Positions 26,384-36,718 of a DNA stretch of 64,000 bases are shown here, piece after piece (the stretch's first letter is position 1; every line of letters starts with the position of its first letter). This DNA comes from Turbatrix aceti (lineage: Eukaryota > Nematoda > Chromadorea > Rhabditida > Panagrolaimidae): the NCBI GenBank assembly GCA_963969345.1, contig OZ017766.1:1364001-1428000 (forward strand). Reading direction: 5' to 3'. Made by a program: the position numbers and the translations under genes. A model generated the notes under the pieces. The model was not told the DNA's origin. It searched no databases and saw only the letters and a program-made list of their open reading frames with translations.

Positions 26384-27534
26384 TCAAGAGCAGACCAAAA
26401 AATCAGTAGGAGTTGTAGTCGCTGTCGTCAATGTCGTAATCATGACAATCGTCGGCTGAAGGGTAGTAGTCATGGACAGCATCCTTGACGGAAATCCGTG
26501 GAACCCATTCGTCGCCTTCACGTACGATTTCGTAGTTTTTGCTTTGCGACGCACCGCCAGAGATGAAATGGACGTCAAATGCGAAACTTTCGGATGACCA
26601 CGCAGAAAGCCAGATAGTTGATCCGGAAGGTCAGAGTACTGGGCGCTCTGAAAAAAACAGAAACAAGTAAAGTGAAAAACTTGAAAAAAAACTTGCAGAT
26701 TCGAAGACACCGCAGGAGAGCGAGAAACCCAGCTTCTTCATGTCAGGGAACAATTTCACAGTAATAGGAATGACCAAATCGAGTGTATCAACGTCATTCT
26801 TGGTCAAATTCGCGTGAATCTGGACGACTTCAATGCCAGAGTGTCTAAAAACGTCCGTGAGATACATAAAATAGTAAATGAAGTTACCGTGCGTTTTGCT
26901 TCACGAAAACATCGGCTTGTTCCCTGTACAGTTGACCAAAATCGATGATGACCGTTCGGGAAGTAAACAGTGGATTACCAAACAGTTCCTATAAATATTG
27001 GCCTAAAATATATAACCCAACAAATCAAAAACGTACAAAAACCTCGTGGCGATCTTTGAAGTAAACGTGAACCTCTTCAAATTGAATTTGGGCCAACTTC
27101 GTTTGGTTCATATGGATCAGGTAGGTTGCCGGGCCGTGAAACTTCTTCAACTCGGGCAAGCTATTCAAGAGGTCGAGAACATTGCCCAGAACAGACCGGC
27201 CATGGACAACAAGTTCTGTGATGGCTGAAAACAAAAGTAGCCTAAAATAAACGTAAAAAAACTTACTATCACGGTTCAGGAAGGTGGCCAGTCTGTCGGG
27301 TTCACGAGTCGCGACGACGAGACGTTCGACACGCTTGGAAGCGAAACAATCCATCTGGGGATCAATGCGGAACTTCCCGCAAAAGATGCCGTCCGCCGTG
27401 TACAGGAGCTCAGCACCATACGGAATACGGCGACCGAAATAAGCGCCCACGACAGGAGAAATAGACACAAAACGGCCCTGATTGCTAAGCATGTCGTCCA
27501 GCACGGGCAAATACGCAATGCTCAGTGGCATCAT
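26384..27534 (-). CDS. Orphan protein, possibly F-box/leucine-rich-like; last exon uncertain
   Basis: Five exons fit in frame: 27534-27267, 27224-27037, 26988-26888, 26844-26697 and 26647-26384 (322 aa in this model). The N terminus (LPVLDDMLSNQ...) weakly resembles an F-box, and later parts look like alternating strand-helix repeats with conserved Leu/Val. I do not recognise the family. The fourth intron needs a GC donor (TCT followed by GCAAGT). In the last exon the best protein-like frame changes near 26590: the open frame ends in a Thr/Met-rich stretch, whereas another frame reads GGASQSKNYEIVREG and ends in a Tyr/Asp-rich tail at 26403. A 1-nt indel, an unseen intron or decay could explain this. 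The gene lies 300 bp upstream of the MTR4-like gene on the same strand, so the two may share an operon. Confidence 0.6.
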
Positions 27535-29120
27535 GCAGCACAACAGAACACGCGTCAGCAAAGAGAATCAACAAAGAGGACTAATAAAAACGACTGAGAG
27601 CAAAAAGCAACGTCGAAAAGAAAAACCGTAATTGTATCGTTACTTCTTCTTTTCGTGCGGAGACTTTTCTCTGCGGTACTCATGAACGAAGTTGTTAGTT
27701 ACGATTGATTGTTACGGTTTGTTTTTTATCGTTTCTTTTTTGACTGCATTTTGTAGTGCTTTACGATAGCCTAAAAACAAAATACTTCTTCAATTATCTT
27801 TTTTTCGCCTTTTGCCTCTTTTTTTGGTTTGTTTTGTGTTTTATGGTTGTTTGATCACTTCTTTCGCAAATTTGTGTGCCATATCGCGTGCCAAATATGC
27901 AAATCACGGTGCCTCACCATCCAGTTAGTTTGAGGCTGCTGCAAAAAAAAATTAATACCGGGAGCCCTTGTCGGCGATATTATTCGAATTTATTCTCTCA
28001 AAATAAAAATTATCAATAACAGAAACTCAAAAATGAAGCAACAATCTAAATCAGATGCTGTCTTTGAGGAGAGTAAATTTTGATTTTTTTTAGGTTTCTT
28101 TCATTGTCTTTGCTGAAAAATGTGTGATTCATAAGCACAGAGAGCTCACAAAGGGGAAGTGGGAAAACGCGTTGACTCCTACCAGGAGCGTTTTTCCGGC
28201 CACCGGCCGCGCGAAATCCATGTCGACTCTTTCTAGTGGTCTGAAGGTTGTAGGCCGTAGGCCATGGTTGAAATGGAGCCAATCGGGTCGGTGGGGGGCT
28301 CACTGGCAGTTTCCGCAGTTTTCGACGTAGCAATCGATGTCCTTAATCAACTGTCTTGACTACGCCGCGGGTACAGCACAATTTTGCACCAATTATGCTT
28401 TGGTTTGCTAAAACTGAACTCCTGATTATCCCCCCCCCCCTCGTTTACGTTACGGGGGGGATTTGCGGGGAGATCTTCACGGGGAGTAAATTTTTGTATA
28501 CGGGGAGTAGGGGATTTTTTTAAAATCAATATTGACTAAAATAGGCAATTTACAGGGGTTTTTAGCAGTGAAACTTGGCCATTTATATCAAAGGCTTTGT
28601 TTCATTGCTATTTTTCACTTTTTTGTCGTGTTTTTACTTCAATTTTCGTCATTTTTTTCAAAACACGGAGCGAAAATTTTGAATGAGAACTTATACGGGG
28701 AGAGATTTTCCACGGGGAGTGGAACGGAGAATTTCACGGAGAAGAGATCGATGCGGGGGGGAATACGGGGAATTCCACGGGGACCCCGCGGGGAACGGGG
28801 GGGGGGAAACCTACTCCTGATGCCAAAAAAAATATCAACTGAGATTTCGTTCAAAAACTATACACAAGTAAGCTTTTATTAAAATAAATCAGATTAACAA
28901 ATTCATAAAGCAGTGCAATAAAACATCAGGAAAAGGTTTAAAAATAAATATATCTAAAAATTTCACGTGTTGAATGCCATGGCAGTGCCTCATCGGCACA
29001 AAATATAGGAGGATGTGTGTGTGTTGCATGTGTGTTTATGATGTATGTTTTCCAAGCAGCGTTGAATGAACCCGGCAAATCGAATCGATGGAGGCTGGTT
29101 GCAAGTGTTGCACGCAAATA
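27535..29120. other. Intergenic region between the nuclear receptor and the orphan gene
   Basis: About 1.6 kb without a supportable exon. It contains a G/C-tract MITE (28427-28812), T-rich sequence and the presumed 3' end of the nuclear receptor transcript. Confidence 0.6.
28427..28812. mobile_element. Short transposable element with poly-C/poly-G termini (386 bp)
   Basis: The left end is TATCCCCCCCCCC and the right end, read in reverse, is TAGGTTTCCCCCCCCCC. A 9-bp identity, ACTCCTGAT, flanks both sides (28418-28426 and 28813-28821), consistent with an 8-bp hAT target duplication plus one chance base. The interior repeats ACGGGGA-type units. No coding capacity is seen. Confidence 0.7.
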
Positions 29121-31581
29121 TCAGACTACAGCACGGCAATCTTCATCGACTGTTAGAATCGTGCTGACGGACTCCGATTTTGGAAGCACAAGATTGCACA
29201 GGATCATAGATTCTGTAGAGTAGACACAACACTTCTGAAAAATTTGGTTGGATGAATTCAACAATTTTTTAGGAACTCACATTGATGTCGGAAATAAACT
29301 TGACAACCGACGCGAACCGGGAAATGGCATCGACGGGACCGTAAGTGTCGATCATGTTGTCGAAGAGCTCCTTGCTGACGATCTTCTGTCGCTCGGCCGC
29401 CAGAGCGTCGAGCTGTCCGATGTCTTGGAGCTCGTCGTAGAAGAGCGATCCTGCCAGGAAGGCGGCTTCGATGTCCCGCAGACGCAGACGCACAAAGTGA
29501 CGCTTGATTTGCTGGGCTTTGTCGAACATTGCTCGGAAGACGCTGGAAATAGGGGAAATAAGATTTTGACAAAAATGATCTCAAGACAAAAAACGTATTT
29601 CGGGTCACAAAAGAATTTGTTTCGCTGTCTCTAATTTTGGTCTTGAGTAAAATACCGTAAACGGCGTGTTTTATGTCTTTGCTTTTAACTTTTTAGGTCA
29701 AAGTACATACCATCGAACCTTGTCGACGGAGCACGTCATCAGCCCGCTGTCTGCAAAGAAGTCATCCAGCGATTCCAGGGACATGAAGAAGTTGGGAAAG
29801 ACGACGAGTCGATTGTCGCTGTCATGCGGAAACAGCGTGGCGGTCAGGTGAATCTTCGTGAGCCACGCGAAGCGAACCGAAAATCTCTTGTAGACGCGAT
29901 AGCGTTGGCGATCATCGAGTGTGGAAAATGACTTGAAATTGTCGATCAAAAATGCGTGAAGGATAGACGTCGACGTTACTTCCAGTCTTTCGTATTGATT
30001 TTTGTTGATTGGTGAACACTGAAAAAGACAATTTCGGGGTTAACAACGTGAAAGGAGGGGGAGGATACGGTAGTTAACATTTTCTTGTACAAAAAATATA
30101 TACTAGGGATATACAAAAAATGAGATCGTAAACAACTTGCCGTTTGGTTATCGGGATCAAAAGAAAATGCCGATTCCTAAAATCGAAAAAAATTGGGTTA
30201 ACTTTATTTCTTTCTTTCTCCTTGTGTTAGATTATGGTTCGGTGAAATATTTTTAGAACGCGTGTGGAAAATCCAGTTGGCAAGTCGCCGAATAGAGTCA
30301 TGGCGTTTTCTAGTGATTGCTTGCATTTCGTTGGCCAGAACAAATTTTGTAATACTTTTTGAAGTTTAAAGTCGTGAACAATCGGAATCTATCTTTGTTT
30401 CAGAGTGCGAAAACGTCGACGAACACTCATAATATTCATAATATCAACAAATAATTTGAATGAAGAAATGGATTCGCTCGTTTTTAAAACAAAATAGAAG
30501 GTACACAGGTGTACCTGTGTACCTATAGTGTGTGTTTGTGATTTGCAACTACAAAGCACAATCTCCAAATTTCCATTGTTCGCTAACCTCTGACGCAGCA
30601 TGTCCTGCTGGCATGTTGTTTTCCTACGTGCGCTAACTGTGAGATAAATTTTTAGCTATACCTAAAAAACGGGAACAAACAACGCGCAGCCCTCGCTTGC
30701 TACAGTAACCTAAAGTAACCCGTTTTTTACCAAATGATGAATTGATGAACTGATTTGACTGCCATTGTGTGACACGTCGAATCATTTTTTTTGTCTCTGA
30801 AGAAAAGATAGATGCCAACCAATCGACCGCAATCGCCCCATCCGAACTTTGCAGGAGCTTAAATTATTTAAAACGCAGCAGTGCTTTGCCTCGGACTACA
30901 TCAACAGCGTTGATCACTGGCCGTGAAGCATCAAAAAGAGATCATTGATGTGTTAGTACACACCTGTGTGCATTCCACGCACGCGGTTCTTAGGTTTTAT
31001 GTAGTCGGCGGGCGAAATGCAAGCAATCAGCCAGAACAAAAACCATTTTTTCTGCGATAGAGCGTGTTTGTTTGTGCGAGCGGCAGAATTTTAGTTGCGA
31101 CTACGTGACAAAGTCCAAAACTGACCTCGGAAGGAAAGAGGAGCGATGTCGGCTTTTCGGCTTTGGTCAACGATCGCTGGGAGTTGTTAAACGTGGTCCA
31201 GGCATCGAGAAGCTCATTCAGCACCGGGAACTTTTGTGCAAACGTAGCCGGCGTGTCTGTCGGGAGAGGAGGCTGTGCGTAGACAGACGACGTCGGCGTC
31301 GTCTGGTACGACGAGGACGAGGACGACGAAGACGACGAAGGCGGGGGGCTGGAGGTGGACTCCCGAGACATGCCGACCTCGAAGCAGATTCTCAGACGAC
31401 ACGCCCGGCACTGCTGTCGCTGCTCAGCTTCGACGTTGCACGCGTTGCCGACTCGACACGCGTATCGCTTGCGCTCCGCGATGCAGCGACGAAAGAAGGA
31501 CGCGCACGGTTTGCAGGTGCGGACGCCGAAGTTGATTCCACTCGATGCGGAGCCACAGACGCGGCACGGTGCTCGTTGCAT
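29121..31581 (-). CDS. Nuclear hormone receptor (divergent nematode type)
   Basis: Four exons (31581-31126, 30018-29711, 29542-29281, 29234-29121) encode 379 aa. Residues 5-70 are a complete two-zinc-finger DNA-binding domain (PCRVCGS..., CKPCASFFRR, C-x5-C pattern, ending CRACRLRICFEVGM). A Ser-rich hinge with a ten-Ser run follows. The C-terminal 220 residues are helical and fit a ligand-binding domain, with the usual NHR block FRAMFDKAQQIKRHFV. The receptor should bind a hexamer half-site in the nucleus; its ligand is unknown. ATG 31581 follows a CATTTCAG acceptor by about 25 nt, which suggests trans-splicing. The first intron (1.1 kb) contains a 12-bp-arm palindrome at 30499-30524. The last exon (37 codons) is supported by frame and splice sites only. 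Confidence 0.88.
30499..30524. repeat. Near-perfect palindrome in the nuclear receptor's first intron
   Basis: The arms AGGTACACAGGT and ACCTGTGTACCT are exact inverted copies separated by GT. The AGGT core recalls nuclear-receptor half-sites, but no spacing class fits exactly. Binding by a receptor is speculation. Confidence 0.6.
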
Positions 31582-34500
31582 GGCAGTTGGTTGTTTGTCC
31601 TGACTGAAATGGATTCAAAAATGGTAAACAACTATTTATTTGCGCTCGATGAAGGGAAGCCGTGGTCAGGTGTTGTACTTTAATAGTTTTTTGCAGAAAG
31701 GTTGAGGCTACAAAAAGTGATCGAAAAACACGTGGGTTGATGTTTCTATGACTGTCCTTGGTGATCATTCTAGGTGATCAGGCGAGCTTTGTTTTTCAAC
31801 AAATGAAAAACTGCACGAATACATCAAAAACAAGAAGTAGCAAGACATGGGAAATATTTCTCAACTTCTGATAAAAATTTATTTTTGGTATTCAATAGAA
31901 ATTAAAAATTATAAGTAAATGTTTGCCTTGCTCCGAAGCATCTATTTATATCATCAAACCATAAGTTATCACCGAAAGTCACTAACAGAGCACCCAAAAA
32001 AATCAGTACATGAACACAAAGATCTCCCGGATAACGCGACCACAAAAGTTTCGGTGAATCAAAACAAGTCGACACCCCCTTGTCATAATTCATGAGAAGT
32101 ACCAAAACATTCCCCGGAAACCCCCCATTTGCACCCCGGGGCCCTTCAGGTCCCCCGCTAGCAGACGACCTTTCCTCCTCACTCTTTATTTGAATGAATA
32201 AAAATACACATGTCCGTGTAATACGCCTGTCTGATCGTAAAAAAGCCCATACCCTACCTGCAGGAACGAATGTGCGCACCGCTCGCGGCTATCATCACCC
32301 ATCACCCGCACCGCGTGGTAGCAGCGTGTTTCGTCCGCCCCTTTGTGCGAAACGCCTGCCTGACCACGTGTTCCTGTTCCTGTCCGTCGTCTATTTTTTT
32401 CTTTCCCTGTGCGAGTTGTAGTGTTGAGCTTTGATTTCCTACATGATCTGCAGCAACGCCCCTACGGGCACGCCGGCAGCGGCCCCAAGAGTTCACGCCT
32501 TCTTTTTTTAACGCTCACCAAGTCAGTCAGCCAAGCAGTATCGGCTTACTCGATTGACATCAGCGCAGAACTGGAGCACTGAAATTGCAGGCACTGCTTT
32601 TACCAAGAGTAGTAGTAAAATGCAAAAACGTGGACATTAATCATGCAGGTTACTTTTGGCGGTACTACACCTGTCAAGCCGGATTTTGGAGAACATCAAT
32701 CTCCATCGTCCGATTTCTCGGCATCGGTATAGTTTAGACAGTGTGTACCAGATGTATGTAGTTACCGCACCCATACGTTTCGTATTCTGTGACGTGATAT
32801 GACAAAAAAGAGAGGGTGGGGGTGTTGTTGTTGCAGCCGAACTACATATCACCCGATCGGGAGTAAACCTTTTTGTTTGTTCAAACTAATAAAATTTATG
32901 AAAATATATAATATTTTTGTGTAAAAAAATTTGGAAAACAGAATGAAAAAAATTAATATTTTGTTCACCTTTTTTTGCTGTTGACCAAAGTAAATATTTA
33001 CTGAAATTGTTTATCACCGACCAAACAAATTCTTCTATTGGAAGCAGAAGTCAGGTTTGGAGAATCGGCAAAAATGGGTAACAATGTAACAACATTTATG
33101 TGTCTAGTTTTTTTTCAGTTTTTTTGCGTCGTAATAAGCAAGGGAACTTAATTTTTTCCAATCTTGGATAAAATTTTGAAAACCCAAATAATAAAATTTT
33201 TCGAACTCTCTATCATAAACTTTAGTCATGTTTTTTTCATGATACAGTTACTAAACTTTGATCAGGGTTAAAAACCCTCTGCTTCCCTATCGTATCCGGG
33301 ACGGAAAATAGGACTTTGATATTTCACCTGCAACCTATCATGTTGTTTATCTGTGCACATGTGCGTGTGTATGTGTGCATTTTTGAAAGATTGCACTTGT
33401 TCCGTGTATTTTTGCTAAAAGTCATAAGTCACGAGAATAAATCCAAGGTCCTGCATTCCCCGGCCGAGGAGGAAGCAGCTGCTACGTAGCCAAATTTATT
33501 TTAACAAAAATCACGTTCCAGCCAGCCAGCCAGTCAGTCAGTGATCAGATCGACTGTGACGATAGCAAAAATATTTTTTTGAAAATTGTGATTTTTGTCA
33601 TTTTTTACACTGTCGAAAAAAATGGTGGATAACGCTGCAGAATCTGTTATGACTCGTAGTTGTGATGATGCTTTGTTTGCAGTGATCCCTGATCACTTGG
33701 TGATCACTTGTTCATTCCTCCCTGCAGAACACAGTCAAAGCAAGATTGGGAACCTCTGTCGTAAGTTCAAGAGTTGTCGTTTGTATTGCAACTACCTGCT
33801 AGATATCACCACCTGTCACTTTGTCAGCCCCATAGTGCGCGTATGTAGGCAAGAAAAATAATGTTTGTCAGCAGAGTCACGCGATCCAAAGTGTTTTTTT
33901 GGTACCGTGCAGCGAGGCAGCGGGGCTGTTGTGATGCATGGTGCACTCGGGTTCCTAGTGCAGCAACATAACAACGTGGCTACGTCGTGGGGGAAGGCGT
34001 CCGCGGTGCTGTACTTGTCAGTAAGCCGGGTGGGACAAGTTGTCCCGCAAACGTTTGTGATGTGTATCGTAGATCAAAAGTCGTTGAGTGCGTAGTATGT
34101 ATGTGTAAATGGGAATCAAAAGTGCACAAAGGGGGATGAATAGGGGGGCGAGTAAATAAAAATCATAAGGAAAGGGTACAAATACTTTTTTTCAAATAAC
34201 GTACCAGATACCAGTTATACACGTGCTAAAAAAAGTAAGTTCGGGATAAAGACTAAAACAACTTCAAAAACTTCAGTCATGCCAATTAACGTAATCGGCA
34301 CACATAAAGGGGTAACAATGCGCATCAGAAAATGTTACACTAATAGCATCAAAAAATGTTACACAAGAAAATCTGATCATAACCGATAATAGTAAGATAG
34401 CGAAAAGCAAACGTTATGTCAATAATAAAATGCAAAAAGTGTTATGCACAAAAATCTAACAGACATAAGTCACGTAGCGAAAACGCATTGATAATGTTGA

Positions 34501-34719
34501 GCGAGCGACAATGACGACTAGTGACTTCATGTTTGAATGTCCAATGCGGTAAATAAATAAAATTAAAAAATTTGATTTAATTAAAATAACACTAATTGGT
34601 AATTGAACCAAATTTACGGCTTACTTACTCAATGTTGTGCTTTGGTTTGGACTATTATGAATGGGATGGGCCTGTCTTAGACCCTGACTCTAACTCAAAT
34701 GGTCAAAAATCTAACGAAT
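31582..34719. other. Long intergenic region with no supportable gene
   Basis: About 3.1 kb. Short open frames (for example 33595-33861 and 33865-34095 on +) have no domain, no partner exons and no codon bias. CCAG/TCAG microsatellite sequence occurs at about 33520-33542 and related repeats at about 32520. The part next to 31581 should hold the nuclear receptor promoter. Confidence 0.6.
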
Positions 34720-35426
34720 TTACAAAACTCGAGTATCATAATAGGATTTGAGTTCAGGAATATTGAGAATACGTTGAACGTATTCCTCAAGACTAGGGTA
34801 ATGCCTGAGGACGTCAGGTTCATAGACTCGAAGCGTAATGAGATATTCGGAAACAACAAAGTCAGCCCATGTCAGACCGCACTTAACGAGGAAGCCAGAT
34901 CCACTATCGGCAAGGTATTTCTCGAAGATCGGCAGGTAATTGGCAATGGCTGCCTCGAAGACGTCTTTGCGAAGTTGCGTCTAAAAAGGAAAACGTGAAA
35001 TATATAAAAGTTGGCATATCAAAATAGTTTATATTAGCCGAATGTTTTTTGAGAGCTCGAAAATATTTGACTTACCGAATCACCGGGACAAAATCCGTTT
35101 TGAGAATAAATTTTGTTATTGGCATTGCGGAAGTCTTTGAGAACATCCGCAGCACCATCAACAATGGCCTGCTCGACGTCGCCGTTGCCGGCAAGATCAT
35201 AACAACGCGCCAGGAGACGATCGATAGCATACGACTCAACTATGATAGAGCCGTCGAACTCGAGCATTGACATAGTGCCATTTTTTGTTTCCGGCATTTG
35301 TTTTCTGTCAATGCGGACGTCTTCGAAATACACATTTGCGTAGCGCAGGATGAGACGCGCGGGTTCGCCGAGGCCACGAATGTCAAAGTACGTCAGGCGG
35401 AGGGGGTCGGATTGATTTTGTGCCAT
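34720..35426 (-). CDS. Glutathione S-transferase, sigma-like, divergent copy 2
   Basis: Two exons (35426-35076 and 34980-34720) encode 203 aa. It is clearly a paralogue of the GST at 16463-17768: the intron is in the same place, the second exon has exactly the same length (261 nt) and most residues match. The catalytic Tyr in LTYFDIRGLGEPARL and the ESYAI motif are kept. The segment that holds the near-invariant cis-Pro has changed from GKVPFLEIDG to GTMSMLEFDG, so the Pro is Ser. Several codons before it are missing. Glutathione binding is therefore probably weakened or altered. The frame is intact, so this is not simply a pseudogene. A TATATATA run lies about 50 bp upstream of the ATG on the coding strand. 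The 112-nt-plus intron of copy 1 is much shorter here (95 nt). Confidence 0.92.
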
Positions 35427-35973
35427 CTTTTACCATGCAATGAAACAAAAAAATTCCAACTTCTTGGAAACATGGTATATATAAGGTAGGGAGGAGCGAA
35501 CAAAATACAACCGTGTTTACGCAAAAAATATCGCAAAACACAACTTTTTTTGAAAAACACGATAAAAAAACAAATAAAATATGACTCAAATGCCTACTCC
35601 TGCGTCAATTTCAAAGAACTCTTCTGTTATCACTTAAGTTATAACAAGCATCACACCGTGTACTTCGCACTATGATTTTTTTATATGACGAATAGTAACC
35701 CGAATACATTACACTTTTTGTAACAAACTAAATATGTTGCACATTTTTAGTGAGTAACATTTTTTGGGGTTGGACTGGAGTACTGAACAACACCGAATTT
35801 TTGGTTCGGTTACGTTACTTTTTTGTGAAACAATAATATTTAGCATTTTATTTTTATCATCTTTGTTTCCGTTTTGCATCTTCTTGCCATGCAAAACAAA
35901 GCAAACTCTTGAACGCAAAAATGTCCATCATTTGATTTCGCAGACGCAATTGTTCTCTATCATCTCACGCGGC
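35427..35973. other. Divergent intergenic region between GST copy 2 and the MSP-domain remnant
   Basis: AT-rich, about 0.55 kb, with a TATATATA run at about 35475-35482 suited to GST transcription. No coding exon is seen. Confidence 0.5.
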
Positions 35974-36368
35974 ATGGCGAAGTCCGTGATTTCGTTTGAT
36001 CCTGCTGCTGCTGTTCAGGTGTCTACTTTGGGTGGTACCGTAAGTCATACGCTCACCAACGAAGGAGTCTCGCGTCTTGCGTTGTCTCGCTCATGGGAAG
36101 CAACAACGCCCTCTACCGTTTCAAGCCTGTATTTGGCTTTGTAGAAGTCGGCTCATCTTTCAAGATTGAAATTCAACGACTGGGGGGTACAGGCATAGAT
36201 TTTATACTGGTCCCTTAAAGTACAGTAACTTTACAGGTCGGCAAGCCCTCGGAAGACAAATTGGCAATTCAGTTCGCCGAAGTTCCACCAGAAGAGACAA
36301 ATCCAAAGGCGCCGTTCCGGACCAGAGCAGCACAGGGCGAGATTGTCATCACTCTCACTGCTACATAA
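35974..36368 (+). pseudogene. Broken sperm-specific MSP-domain (SSP class) gene
   Basis: The sequence encodes the parts of a small (about 105 aa) nematode SSP/MSP-domain protein in the right order. They are an ATG-led segment with GGTVSHTLTNEG, then SNNALYRFKPVFGFVEVG and, after a candidate intron of about 39-50 nt, KPSEDKLAIQFAEVP to a TAA at 36366. The first two parts are in different frames: between SRLA and SNNALYRF the spacing is 17 nt instead of the 15 expected, and the first frame stops at 36144. No splice-site pair removes the shift. The join to the third part also fits poorly. Intact relatives form an immunoglobulin-like fold in nematode sperm. I call it a pseudogene; a sequencing indel is the alternative. 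A GTAAGT inside the first segment (TVSH codons) is probably chance. Confidence 0.75.
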
Positions 36369-36718
36369 GCATATGCATAGGGCGGGGAATGGAGAGGTGA
36401 AAAAGTTAGACAATAAATCGTTTTTAAACTAACTAAATCGTTTTAAACTAAATCGTTTTTAAACTAATAAATCGAATCCTTTTTTGTTCACATGCGACGT
36501 GGAGTAACTCAAAATAGAGGTCTTCTATTTTTTTCCGTGATAAATTTTTTGTTATTTGTGATTCATCGTATTTGCGAGCGAATCAAGTGGCGACTTGTGA
36601 TTCGATTAGCAAAGACTTTCATGGGCCGTAAGGTCAGGTACACTACATTAATATTTTCGAGGGTCAAGACTTTTTCCAAAACATAGTGTTTCCAGTCTGG
36701 ACTCCAGGTGGCTGGTTC

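Noticed and set aside
31072..31683. 203-codon plus-strand open frame over the nuclear receptor's first exon
   Set aside because: Its Arg-rich composition is the reverse reading of a Ser-rich linker and Cys codons; the minus strand clearly encodes the zinc fingers.
34100..34720. ATGTTACAC-type short repeats suggestive of a CRISPR-like or satellite array
   Set aside because: Only two or three imperfect copies with irregular spacing occur, in a eukaryotic intergenic region.
36010..36050. GTAAGT donor inside the MSP-domain remnant (about 36039)
   Set aside because: The bases encode the conserved GGTVSHTLTNEG strand, and no acceptor downstream gives a better protein.
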